In this document: positions 7,968 through 16,448 of the stretch, piece by piece
Position numbering within the stretch: the first letter of the stretch is position 1
Layout: each line of letters begins with the position of its first letter
Origin: CAYZPB01 sp964480445
GTDB taxonomy: Bacteria > Bacillota > Bacilli > Tepidibacillales > Tepidibacillaceae
Reading direction: 5' to 3'
DNA length: 17,285 bases
NCBI GenBank assembly: GCA_964480445.1
Contig: CAYZPB010000017.1
Coordinates: forward strand, 1 to 17,285
Program-made: the position numbers and the translations under genes
Notes under the pieces: generated by a model
Told to the model about the DNA's origin: nothing
The model's input: the letters and a program-made list of their open reading frames with translations, nothing else
Database searches by the model: none

Positions 7968-8009
7968 ATGCGTTTTTATTTGCGTAAATGTAGCAAAATA
8001 AAGAATTAG
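7968..8009 (+). CDS. Possible 13-residue leader peptide upstream of the ABC exporter
   Basis: A short open frame encodes MRFYLRKCSKIKN. It begins with ATG and is preceded by AGGA (7958-7961) at a good 6-base spacing. Its TAG stop (8007-8009) overlaps the AGGGG ribosome binding site (8008-8012) of the first ABC gene. That geometry would let ribosomes on the leader influence initiation at the exporter gene. Leader-peptide attenuation is known for the related bmrCD exporter operon of B. subtilis. The peptide is basic and matches nothing I recognise. A frame this short can arise by chance, so expression is unproven. Confidence 0.4.
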   Translation: MRFYLRKCSKIKN

Positions 8010-8018
8010 GGGTTAATT

Positions 8019-9779
8019 ATGAGTGTTTTTAAAGATCTGTTCTGGTTTTTTAAACAGGAAAAGAAAAGCTATATCATTGGTATCCTTGTCCTATTCATAG
8101 TGGCGGTAATCGTTTTATTTCCTCCCTATGCTGTGGGGATTATTGTTGATCATATCGATCAAGGGACCTTAACTATGGACATTCTATTTACCTGGCTTTT
8201 TCTGATCGCTTTTAGTGGTCTAATTCTTTATGGGCTGCGCTATTTTTGGCGAATTATGATTTACGGTGCGGCAGCTCGCTTAGCTCAGAATTTGCGAAAT
8301 CAACTGTATCAGCGCTTTACCGAACATACACCTGATTTCTATAATGAGCAGCGGACTGGAGATTTAATGGCACATGCAACTAATGATGTGCAGGCTGTCG
8401 AAATGACTGCTGGCGACGGCATATTGACATTAATCGACTCAATTACGATGGGCGGTATGGTTATTATTATGATGTCAGTCCTTGTTAGCTGGGAGCTAAC
8501 CTTGATTAGTCTGCTACCGATGCCTTTTATGGCAATTATTACTGGACGCTATGGCACTCTAATCCACCAACGATTCTCTTTAGCCCAGTCCTCTTTTTCT
8601 AACCTTAATGATAAGGTGCAGGAAAGTGTCTCTGGTATTCGTGTTACTAAATCTTTCGGTGTTGAGGAAGCAGAAATTAATGACTTTACCCAAAAATCTG
8701 ATGATACTGTTGAGAAGAATATTTCAGTTGCCAAAATCGATGCCTTGTTTGATCCAACTATCCTTTTCATTGTCGGCATCTCCTATTTCCTAGCAATCGC
8801 TTTTGGCGCCTATTTTGTTGTTCTTGAAAAAATAAGCATTGGCCAACTGACGACTTTCATTATGTATTTAGGTAATTTGATCTGGCCCATGCTCGCCTTT
8901 GGCTGGCTGTTTAATATTGTAGAGCGTGGTCATGCTTCCTATGACCGAATAAGGGCGCTATTAAATATTAAACCATCTGTCATTGATGCAGATGGTGCTC
9001 TTTCCGCAGTACCACAGGGTGATATCAGTTACCGAATTAACAGTTTTTCATACCATCCGAATGAGCAAGCTGTTCTAAAAGAAATTGCTTTCGATATCAA
9101 GCGCGGTTCCACTCTAGGAATTGTCGGCCCAACTGGCAGTGGTAAATCCACGCTGTCGCGTCTCTTACTGCGAGAGTTTGATTTGGTCGATGGTGACATT
9201 CAAATTGCTGGACGCTCAATCTACGACTACAAAATAGATTCCTTACGAGAGGCAATCGGCTACGTACCACAAGATCATTTCCTTTTTTCAACAACGATTG
9301 CGGAAAATATATCTTTTGCGAAGCCGGAAGCGACTTTAGAGGAGATTCGCGAAGTAGCAGCACTTGCCTATATCGATAAAGATATTATGCAATTTCCTGA
9401 TGCCTATGGAACTATAGTTGGCGAACGAGGAACAACACTATCTGGCGGGCAAAAGCAACGAATTTCGATTGCGCGCGCCTTGCTACTTAATCCTGAAATC
9501 CTGATACTTGATGACGCTTTATCTGCCGTAGATGCAAAAACAGAAATTGCGATTTTAAATAATTTACTCGCTTTACGCCAAGAAAAGACAACAATTATTG
9601 CATCACACCGAATTAGTTCCCTTAGTCATGCCGAATTAATTATTGTGCTTGAAAATGGTGAACTAGTTGAGCGAGGAACACATCAAGAATTAATTGCAAG
9701 TGATGGCTGGTACAAAGATATCTATCAAAGACAGCAGCTTGAAGAGCTATTAGAACAGGACGGTGAGCTGAATGTCTAG
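8019..9779 (+). CDS. ABC exporter half-transporter, subunit with degenerate Walker B (YheI/BmrC-like)
   Basis: This 586-residue half-transporter has an N-terminal membrane domain of six helices (about 15-310) and a C-terminal ATPase. Its motifs are Walker A GPTGSGKST (370-378), Q-loop Q418, signature LSGGQ (474-478), Walker B ILILDD (494-499), D-loop SAVD and switch H530. The second acidic residue of Walker B is D499 instead of the catalytic glutamate, so its own Walker site should be the non-hydrolysing one. Its intact LSGGQ would complete the active site of the partner. Such asymmetric pairs include BmrCD, LmrCD and TM287/288, mostly multidrug exporters in the inner membrane; the substrate here is unknown. 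The start ATG follows AGGGG (8008-8012) with 6 bases between. It overlaps the next gene by 8 bases, so the two are translationally coupled. Confidence 0.93.
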   Translation: MSVFKDLFWFFKQEKKSYIIGILVLFIVAVIVLFPPYAVGIIVDHIDQGTLTMDILFTWLFLIAFSGLILYGLRYFWRIMIYGAAARLAQNLRNQLYQRFTEHTPDFYNEQRTGDLMAHATNDVQAVEMTAGDGILTLIDSITMGGMVIIMMSVLVSWELTLISLLPMPFMAIITGRYGTLIHQRFSLAQSSFSNLNDKVQESVSGIRVTKSFGVEEAEINDFTQKSDDTVEKNISVAKIDALFDPTILFIVGISYFLAIAFGAYFVVLEKISIGQLTTFIMYLGNLIWPMLAFGWLFNIVERGHASYDRIRALLNIKPSVIDADGALSAVPQGDISYRINSFSYHPNEQAVLKEIAFDIKRGSTLGIVGPTGSGKSTLSRLLLREFDLVDGDIQIAGRSIYDYKIDSLREAIGYVPQDHFLFSTTIAENISFAKPEATLEEIREVAALAYIDKDIMQFPDAYGTIVGERGTTLSGGQKQRISIARALLLNPEILILDDALSAVDAKTEIAILNNLLALRQEKTTIIASHRISSLSHAELIIVLENGELVERGTHQELIASDGWYKDIYQRQQLEELLEQDGELNV

Positions 9780-11568
9780 TGAGACTTTGACGGCCGAAAA
9801 TAATCTAAGTAAAGAGAACATCACACGCAAACGAACAGTTAGACGTCTTGTTAGTTATACGAAGAAACACGCTCCTCTGCTAGGGATCAGCTTTGTTATT
9901 CTGCTCATTGCAACGGTTGCCGATGTACTTAGTCCGATTATTATGCAAATTTTTATTGACGATCACCTGGTACCACGGGATTTTGCTGTAAATAGCATTG
10001 TTACTCTGGCGGTAGTTTATTTTGTTCTATTAATCACTGCTAGTCTTTTAAATTATGTCCAATTACTGTTGTTTCAGAAAATTGCTGTGCGAATCATTCA
10101 CAAGATTAGGATTGATACCTTCAGTCATATTCACCGATTAGGATTAGGCTTTTTCGACCGGACCTCAGGCGGTAGTTTAATTTCACGGATAACTAACGAT
10201 ACTGAGGCAATAAAAGAACTCTACATTGCTGTTCTTTCTACTTTCGTCCAGAATTTTGTTATGTTAATTGGCATTATTATTGCGATGTTCTATCTTAATG
10301 CGAAGCTAGCGCTGCTATATTTAATTTTTTTACCAATGATTTTTGTACTGATTCGCGCTTATCAATATTTTAGCTCGCGCGTATTACATCTTGCGCGCAA
10401 AAAGTTAAGTGAGCTCAATACCAAACTAAACGAGTCTATTCAGGGAATGACAATTATCCAAGCAATGCGTCAAGAGAAGCGTTTCCGTACAAGCTTTGCT
10501 AAAACCAATAATGAACTATATAAAGCAACACTTAAACATGTAAAGATTAATGCTCTACTTGGGCGAAGCGTTGTCGATATAATCTATCTGCTCAGCCTAA
10601 CAATGATTCTTGGATTTTTTGGTGTTCAATCCTTTGACAACTTTATTGAACTTGGTGTTCTTTATGCCTTTATCAATTATTTAGAACGTTTTTTCGAGCC
10701 AATCAATATGATTATGCAAAGAATTCCCCAACTTCAGCTGGCGATTGTTTCGTCTGAACGTGTTTTTGGTCTAATGGATGAAGACCAGCTAGCACCAACA
10801 GCCATTGGTGATAGTAATCCTATTATAACTAATGGCCAAGTCGAATTTAGAAACGTAACATTCTCCTATGATGGTAAGGTTGATGTATTAAAGGATATTA
10901 ACTTCGTTGCAAAACCAGGAGAAACAGTTGCCTTAGTTGGTCATACTGGCAGTGGTAAGAGCTCAATCAGTAACCTACTGATGCGTTTTTATCCCTTACT
11001 AGAGGGTGAAATTCTAATTGATGGTATAAACCTAAACTTGTACCAAGAGGAAGAACTACGAAGTAAATTGGGACTTGTTCTGCAGGATGCCTTTCTCTTT
11101 TCAGGTGATATTAATCATAATATCCGCCTATTTAATGAGGAGATCAGCGACCAGGACATTGTGGCTGCTGCGCGTTTTGTGCAAGCGAATCAATTTATAG
11201 AACGCCTACCTAAGAAGTACATACAGCCTGTTGGTGAACGAGGAAGCAGCTTCTCCAGTGGAGAACGACAACTAATCTCTTTTGCTCGAACCATGGCTTT
11301 AGATCCGAAAATTTTAGTGCTTGATGAGGCAACGGCTAGTATCGATTCAGAGACAGAAGAGGCGATTCAATTTGCTCTGAAAGAGATGCGTAAGGGAAGG
11401 ACGACGATTGCAATTGCGCACCGTCTCTCCACGATCTCTGATGCTGATCTTATTCTTGTTCTAGATAAGGGAGAGATTGTTGAGAGAGGCACACACCAAG
11501 AATTGCTGCGCATGCAGGGTCGTTACTACAACATGTATACTTTACAATTAAAAAAACCTAATAACTAA
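9772..11568 (+). CDS. ABC exporter half-transporter, catalytic subunit (YheH/BmrD-like)
   Basis: This is the partner of the preceding gene, 598 residues, with a six-helix membrane domain (about 33-325) after a charged N-terminal tail and then an ATPase domain. Motifs are Walker A GHTGSGKSS (390-398), Q-loop Q438, signature FSSGERQ (494-500), Walker B ILVLDE (514-519) with the normal catalytic glutamate E519, and switch H550. The signature is degenerate (SSGER in place of SGGQQ/SGGQR), matching the non-hydrolysing site contributed by the other subunit, so the two proteins fit as one heterodimer with one active and one regulatory ATP site. The ATG at 9772 lies inside the end of the upstream gene, with GGTGAG as a nearby ribosome binding site. 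The stop codon directly abuts the stop of convergent cvpA at 11569. Confidence 0.93.
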   Translation: MSSETLTAENNLSKENITRKRTVRRLVSYTKKHAPLLGISFVILLIATVADVLSPIIMQIFIDDHLVPRDFAVNSIVTLAVVYFVLLITASLLNYVQLLLFQKIAVRIIHKIRIDTFSHIHRLGLGFFDRTSGGSLISRITNDTEAIKELYIAVLSTFVQNFVMLIGIIIAMFYLNAKLALLYLIFLPMIFVLIRAYQYFSSRVLHLARKKLSELNTKLNESIQGMTIIQAMRQEKRFRTSFAKTNNELYKATLKHVKINALLGRSVVDIIYLLSLTMILGFFGVQSFDNFIELGVLYAFINYLERFFEPINMIMQRIPQLQLAIVSSERVFGLMDEDQLAPTAIGDSNPIITNGQVEFRNVTFSYDGKVDVLKDINFVAKPGETVALVGHTGSGKSSISNLLMRFYPLLEGEILIDGINLNLYQEEELRSKLGLVLQDAFLFSGDINHNIRLFNEEISDQDIVAAARFVQANQFIERLPKKYIQPVGERGSSFSSGERQLISFARTMALDPKILVLDEATASIDSETEEAIQFALKEMRKGRTTIAIAHRLSTISDADLILVLDKGEIVERGTHQELLRMQGRYYNMYTLQLKKPNN

Positions 11569-12114
11569 CTAATCAACTGACCAGGTATTCCAAAGATCGT
11601 AAGCTTTATCAGTTAGACTAGGTGTTATGTCAAGCATGCCCTGCGAAATACTTGAAGCAGCTAGATGTTTCTGGGCAGCCTCTGATGGTAATACTGTTGC
11701 AAAGTTTACTAAGAGCAAAATAATCAATAAACCCTGCGCCAGACTAATTAACAGCCCTGAGAAATTGTTTAGTGTTGAAATAACTGGTAGTTTTGCTACC
11801 TTATCGAGGACATTTCCCAACACCCAGAGAATTATTTTCATCACAATAAAAATTATAATAAAGGCGAGCGCATTATAAAACATCACCTCAAGATTAAGGG
11901 TCTGAGAAATTAAATCTATTGTTCCATTCTGAAATTCGGGAAAAGGAATCCAATTACTCAGAAGCGGCGCTAGCTTACCATAGAATAAGTAGGCAGCAAT
12001 TAAAGCAATAACAAAGCCTAACAGGCTAATCAACTGCTTAACTAATCCAGAATGATAACCGCGCAGCGCAAAAAAGAGCAGTATACCTAAAATAGCAACA
12101 TCTAAATAATTCAT
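11569..12114 (-). CDS. CvpA family membrane protein
   Basis: This small integral membrane protein has 181 residues from ATG 12114. Hydrophobic segments at about 5-20, 28-46, 78-98 and 116-140 suggest four membrane helices. The N terminus with LDVAILGILLFFALRGY and G-LVKQL is typical of CvpA/YshB. The E. coli relative is needed for colicin V production, but the molecular function in Firmicutes is not established. ATG 12114 is preferred over GTG 12123 because AGGTG (12125-12121) sits 6 bases upstream of the ATG. It follows pheT with 16 bases between and is presumably cotranscribed. No terminator is visible before the convergent ABC gene. Confidence 0.85.
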   Translation of the reverse strand: MNYLDVAILGILLFFALRGYHSGLVKQLISLLGFVIALIAAYLFYGKLAPLLSNWIPFPEFQNGTIDLISQTLNLEVMFYNALAFIIIFIVMKIILWVLGNVLDKVAKLPVISTLNNFSGLLISLAQGLLIILLLVNFATVLPSEAAQKHLAASSISQGMLDITPSLTDKAYDLWNTWSVD

Positions 12115-12130
12115 CTTTTCCACCTACCTT

Positions 12131-14548
12131 CTATTTACGAATTTCAGCTTCTAGTCGACCTTCAAGTTCTGCAATTATTTTCAGACTTATTGCATTAATC
12201 TCTGCATCAGTTAAGGTTCGTTCCTTACTTCTAAAGGTTAATGAATAAGCTAAGCTTTTCTTTTCCTTCCCCAGTTGTGAACCAGTATAAACATCAAACA
12301 GCTCTAAGTCCTCTAGTAAATCACGAGCTGTATTCCTAATTAAGCTTGCTACTTCATGATTGCTTATTTCTACATTAACAACAACGGCTAAATCGCGTTC
12401 CACAGCAGGGTATCTTGGCAAGCGATTATACTCAATCTCTAAACTCGCAATCTCCCCTATCAGATTATAGTCTAGCTCAAAAAGATAAACACGCTTTAAG
12501 TCATACTCCTCAGCGACGTTAGGGTGCGCCTCACCAATATAGCCGATGCGCTTGCCTTTGTATATTATTTCTGCGGCTCTTCCAGGATGATATCCCTCGA
12601 CTTTCGCTCCAGTATATTCGATATCTGTCAACCCTAGCTCGCGGAAAAGCTCTTCAACAACTCCCTTTGCGTAGTAAAAATCTACTGTCTCACTTTCTCC
12701 TGTCCAATGTCGCGGTAATTCGCCCATCAGGAGAGCAGCAAGAATTTTATGTTCAGTAACTGGAAGATCAGAATCGTTCGATCCTTCACTAAAGACAGTG
12801 CCAATTTCAAAAATCTGTACATCTGACATTTGACGATTAGCATTATATTCTGCAACCTCAAGTAGACTGCTTAACAGTTGCGTTCTTAAATATTCGCGTT
12901 CCTCACTTAAGGGTGTCAGTAATTTAATTGGTTGTAAAGTGGGATAAAGATTATTTCTACGTTCAATACTCTTCTTGGAGACAAGCGTATAAGTAATTAC
13001 CTCATAGAGTCCAGAACTTTCTAGATTGTTTTTAACACGACGTGTTAGCTTTTGTTTCGCAGTTAAATGACCACGCGTATAAACTCCAACGGGTAAAGTA
13101 GTCGGTATATTTTCATAACCATAAATCCTTGCCAGTTCCTCTGCCAAGTCCTCTTCAATCGAGATATCACCTCTTCTTGTCGGAACCTGAACAAATAAGC
13201 CTTCTCTTGTCTCTTTGATCGAGAAACCCAAACGTCGAAAAATATCTAGCATCTCCTCAATCGTCATCTCTGTTCCAATAATTCTATTCTGTTTATCGGG
13301 GTTAAACGGAACCTCTTGCTCAACTGGCTCACTTGCTTTCGCCTCATAAATATCACCAATAATCTTGGCACCCGCAATCTCTACTAATAGCTCAGCCGCG
13401 CGATTTACTGCCGCATAAATGCGGTTTGGGTCAACACCTTTCTCAAATCTATTGCTGGCCTCCGAGCGCAAATCCAGTTTGCGTGCCGTTCGCCCAATCG
13501 AAAGACTGTTAAAATAAGCTGATTCCAATAAGACCTCTGTTGTCTCTGGTAAAATCTCGCTATTTGCACCACCCATTACACCAGCAAGTGCTAGCGCTTT
13601 CTCTTTATCAGTAATTAAAAGCATTTCCGGATCAAGTTTGCGTTCCTGTTCATCTAATGTAATTAATATCTCGTTCTCTTTTGCATAACGTACGTCGATT
13701 ATGCCATCTTTGACAGCACTAAAGTCAAAGGCATGTAGTGGTTGACCATACTCAAGTAGTACATAGTTAGTAATATCAACTAAATTATTAATTGGCCTAA
13801 TCCCACCTGCAAGCAAACGGTTACTTAGCCATTTTGGGGACTCAGCAACCTCTACATCTGTAAGCAGACGTGCCGCATAATGTGGGCAGCCATCTGGTGC
13901 AGTAAGTTCAATCTGGACACGACCTGAGGTATCAATTTTATTATCGAGTGAAATTTCTGGAAGCAAAATTTCTCGATCAAGAATTGCTGCAACCTCATAA
14001 GCAACTCCAATCATGCTTAGACAATCAGCACGATTAGGGGTTAAGTCAAGGTCTAAGATAAAATCATTTAAACTTAAAACATCGCGTATATCATCACCAA
14101 TCTGCGCGTCTTCTCCAAGAACAAGAATACCCTCAGCAATATCCTTACTATAATTTTTTTTATCTAAACCTAGTTCAGCAACTGAGCAGATCATGCCACA
14201 GGATTCAATTCCACGTAGCTTTGCTCGTTTTATTTTGAAATCACCAGGCAACACAGCTCCAACTTGAGCAACAGCAACCTTCTGTCCTTTAGCAATGTTC
14301 GCGGCCCCACAGATAATCTGCTCAATTTTGCCGCCAGCAAGTTCAACTTGACAAAGACTTAAGCGTTCTGCATTAGGGTGCTGCCCACATTCACGCACGT
14401 AGCCAACGACAACATTTTCAATTCCCTTGCCTGTTTCAATAACAGCATCAACTTCTACCCCCGCCGCAGTAAGTTTTTCTGCCAAATCGTAAGGGGTAAT
14501 ATCTTCTATATCAACATATTCTGCCAACCAATTATATGATACCTTCAT
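12131..14548 (-). CDS. pheT: Phenylalanyl-tRNA synthetase beta subunit
   Basis: This 805-residue beta chain combines with PheS in the (alpha-beta)2 synthetase that charges tRNA(Phe). Domains in order are an N-terminal start, an OB-fold tRNA-binding domain (about 40-150, with HPNAERLSLCQVE), the B3/B4 domain that edits Tyr-tRNA(Phe) (about 205-385), B5 (about 410-480), a catalytic-like core lacking activity (about 485-700) and the C-terminal ferredoxin-fold anticodon-binding domain (about 710-804, RYPAVERDLAVVV at its start). Length and order are normal. The ATG follows a perfect AGGAGG (14558-14553) that overlaps the pheS stop codon, with a short 4-base spacer, so translation is tightly coupled to pheS. 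Confidence 0.97.
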   Translation of the reverse strand: MKVSYNWLAEYVDIEDITPYDLAEKLTAAGVEVDAVIETGKGIENVVVGYVRECGQHPNAERLSLCQVELAGGKIEQIICGAANIAKGQKVAVAQVGAVLPGDFKIKRAKLRGIESCGMICSVAELGLDKKNYSKDIAEGILVLGEDAQIGDDIRDVLSLNDFILDLDLTPNRADCLSMIGVAYEVAAILDREILLPEISLDNKIDTSGRVQIELTAPDGCPHYAARLLTDVEVAESPKWLSNRLLAGGIRPINNLVDITNYVLLEYGQPLHAFDFSAVKDGIIDVRYAKENEILITLDEQERKLDPEMLLITDKEKALALAGVMGGANSEILPETTEVLLESAYFNSLSIGRTARKLDLRSEASNRFEKGVDPNRIYAAVNRAAELLVEIAGAKIIGDIYEAKASEPVEQEVPFNPDKQNRIIGTEMTIEEMLDIFRRLGFSIKETREGLFVQVPTRRGDISIEEDLAEELARIYGYENIPTTLPVGVYTRGHLTAKQKLTRRVKNNLESSGLYEVITYTLVSKKSIERRNNLYPTLQPIKLLTPLSEEREYLRTQLLSSLLEVAEYNANRQMSDVQIFEIGTVFSEGSNDSDLPVTEHKILAALLMGELPRHWTGESETVDFYYAKGVVEELFRELGLTDIEYTGAKVEGYHPGRAAEIIYKGKRIGYIGEAHPNVAEEYDLKRVYLFELDYNLIGEIASLEIEYNRLPRYPAVERDLAVVVNVEISNHEVASLIRNTARDLLEDLELFDVYTGSQLGKEKKSLAYSLTFRSKERTLTDAEINAISLKIIAELEGRLEAEIRK

Positions 14549-14556
14549 GTCGCCTC

Positions 14557-15591
14557 CTATATTATCCTGAACTGTTTAAGGAATCGTAAATCATTAGTAT
14601 AGAAATGACGAATATCCTCAATCCCGTATTTTAGCATTGCAACCCGTTCAACACCCAATCCAAGCGCAAGGCCAGTATATTCTCTCGTATTAAAACCAGA
14701 GTTTTCTAGTACTTGCGGGTGTACGATACCAGCACCAAGTATCTCAATCCAGCCAGTTTGTTTGCAAATATTACAACCTTTACCATAGCAGAAGAAACAA
14801 CTCACATCGACTTCTGCACTGGGCTCAGTAAATGGAAAAAAGCTTGGCCGTAAACGAATCTGTGTGTCTGAGCCAAACATCTCTTGCGCAAAATTTAACA
14901 GTAAGCCTTTTAAATCCGACATTGCTATCTGCTTGTCAACTACTAATCCCTCAATTTGCATAAATTGATGTGAGTGCGTTGCATCGTCATCGTCACGACG
15001 ATAAACGATACCAGGACAGATAATTTTAACCGGCCCTACCCCCTTATGAGCAAGCATCGATCGAACCTGCACTGGGGATGTATGTGTCCTTAATAGAACA
15101 TCATCAGTTATATAGAAGGAGTCATGCATTGCTCGCGCTGGATGATCCTTCGGCAGATTTAAGGCCTCAAAATTATAAAAATCACTTTCAACCTCAGGAC
15201 CCTCCGCAACCTCAAAGCCCATGCCAACAAATATGTCCTCTATTTCGGCAATGATAGCACTTAAAGGATGAGCGTTAGCCTGATAGGCTGGTTTCCCTGG
15301 CAATGTTACATCAATATTTTCGGCCAGTAACTGTTCCTCTATCTGTTCTTTTCTTAAAATTTCCTCCCGAACTAAGATAGCCTCGCTGATATCTTTTTTT
15401 ATAAGATTAATCATTTGCCCAACCAATGGTCGCTCTTCAACTGAAAGAACAGCTACTCCTCGCGAAAGCTCAGTAATCGGACCTTTCTTGCCCAAATATT
15501 TAACTTTTACTTCTTGTAGTGCAACAAGTGTGGTGACCTCAGCAATCTCTTGTATCGCCTCTTGTTTAAGCTGCTCCAGTTTCCCTTTCAT
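14557..15591 (-). CDS. pheS: Phenylalanyl-tRNA synthetase alpha subunit
   Basis: This 344-residue catalytic subunit of class II type forms phenylalanyl-adenylate and transfers Phe to tRNA(Phe). The N-terminal 90 residues are a helical coiled-coil arm that binds tRNA. The catalytic domain shows motif 2 (GIVYRRDDDDATHSHQ, 194-209), the cysteine cluster C265, C268, C273, C276 in CFFCYGKGCNIC, which is common in Firmicutes PheS, and motif 3 (GLALGLGVERVAML, 307-320). The start ATG has GGGGG (15603-15599) 7 bases upstream. The gap to the upstream methyltransferase gene is only 42 bases, too short to hold a T-box leader. Any Phe-responsive control would have to lie further upstream or be absent. 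Confidence 0.97.
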   Translation of the reverse strand: MKGKLEQLKQEAIQEIAEVTTLVALQEVKVKYLGKKGPITELSRGVAVLSVEERPLVGQMINLIKKDISEAILVREEILRKEQIEEQLLAENIDVTLPGKPAYQANAHPLSAIIAEIEDIFVGMGFEVAEGPEVESDFYNFEALNLPKDHPARAMHDSFYITDDVLLRTHTSPVQVRSMLAHKGVGPVKIICPGIVYRRDDDDATHSHQFMQIEGLVVDKQIAMSDLKGLLLNFAQEMFGSDTQIRLRPSFFPFTEPSAEVDVSCFFCYGKGCNICKQTGWIEILGAGIVHPQVLENSGFNTREYTGLALGLGVERVAMLKYGIEDIRHFYTNDLRFLKQFRII

Positions 15592-15633
15592 CTAAATACC
15601 CCCACTTAGTCTCTTTATATTATGTATTTCCAA

Positions 15634-16428
15634 CTATAATTGTTGCTGGCGAACATGCTCATAAAGAATTACCGCTGTCGCCATGGCAGCGTTTAGTGAT
15701 TCGGCCTTACCAACTATTGGGATGCGCATCATCTCATCAACCATTTTAATCCGCGCACTAGTTAACCCTTTTGCCTCATTACCAATTATAATAGCAATAT
15801 TCTCTTTTAAAGCAAAGTCAAAATAATCTTTATCAGCATATGGACTGGTCCCATAAATTTTAACGCCTTTCTCTTTTAACTCTATCAGCACCTGGTCTAA
15901 ATCGCTATCAGTGACAATTGGTAAATGAAATATCGACCCCATCGCAGACCGAATAACTTTCGGATTATATAACTCGACGTTTTCCCGACCGATAATAATG
16001 CCATCAACATTTGCTGCATCGGCACTGCGAATCATTGCTCCTAGATTACCAGGATCTTGGATCTGGTCAACAATTACAAAGACTGGCTGCTCTATCTCTA
16101 GCAACTCTTTAATTTTAGTCGTGCTTTTTCTTACTACTGCAACAATCCCCTGTGGCGTTATCGTATCACTAAGCTTCCTAATAATTGCCTCCGATACCTT
16201 AATTGTCTCTGAGATTAGCTTCCCGCTAGCAAATAATTGCCGAAGCTCATCACTCGGAGTATATCTATCACTGATAATTAATGTTTCAATCTCTTGCCCC
16301 GACAATAAAGCCTCGGTAATCAGATTTGTCCCCTCTATCAGATAAAGGCCCTGCTTTTCGCGACCCTTTTTCGTTTTTAAGTGATACCATTTTGTTATTC
16401 TTGGATTGTTTACCGATTCAATATCCAT
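15634..16428 (-). CDS. TrmH/SpoU-family RNA 2'-O-methyltransferase
   Basis: This 264-residue SAM-dependent methyltransferase has the knotted SPOUT fold. An N-terminal substrate-binding domain (about 5-100, NPRITKWYHLKTKKGR and IEGTNLI) precedes the catalytic domain. Motif 1 is DPGNLGAMIRSADA (125-138), motif 2 is IIGNEAKGL (214-222) and motif 3 spans 236-257 with the S-L-N triad at 244-246. It most resembles the YsgA-type protein encoded upstream of pheS in Bacillus, probably a 23S rRNA ribose methylase, but the modified nucleotide is unknown. The ATG at 16428 follows a modest GAGAG at 16443-16439. It starts 20 bases after the ktrA-like gene. Confidence 0.92.
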   Translation of the reverse strand: MDIESVNNPRITKWYHLKTKKGREKQGLYLIEGTNLITEALLSGQEIETLIISDRYTPSDELRQLFASGKLISETIKVSEAIIRKLSDTITPQGIVAVVRKSTTKIKELLEIEQPVFVIVDQIQDPGNLGAMIRSADAANVDGIIIGRENVELYNPKVIRSAMGSIFHLPIVTDSDLDQVLIELKEKGVKIYGTSPYADKDYFDFALKENIAIIIGNEAKGLTSARIKMVDEMMRIPIVGKAESLNAAMATAVILYEHVRQQQL

Positions 16429-16448
16429 TTGTACTACACTCTCGATCC

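Noticed and set aside
7948..7977. Weak hairpin AAACCGC / GCGTTTT followed by T residues upstream of the ABC gene, considered as an attenuator
   Set aside because: Only about six pairs with a C-T mismatch and a 15-base loop, and the T run is part of the stem. Too weak to call a terminator.
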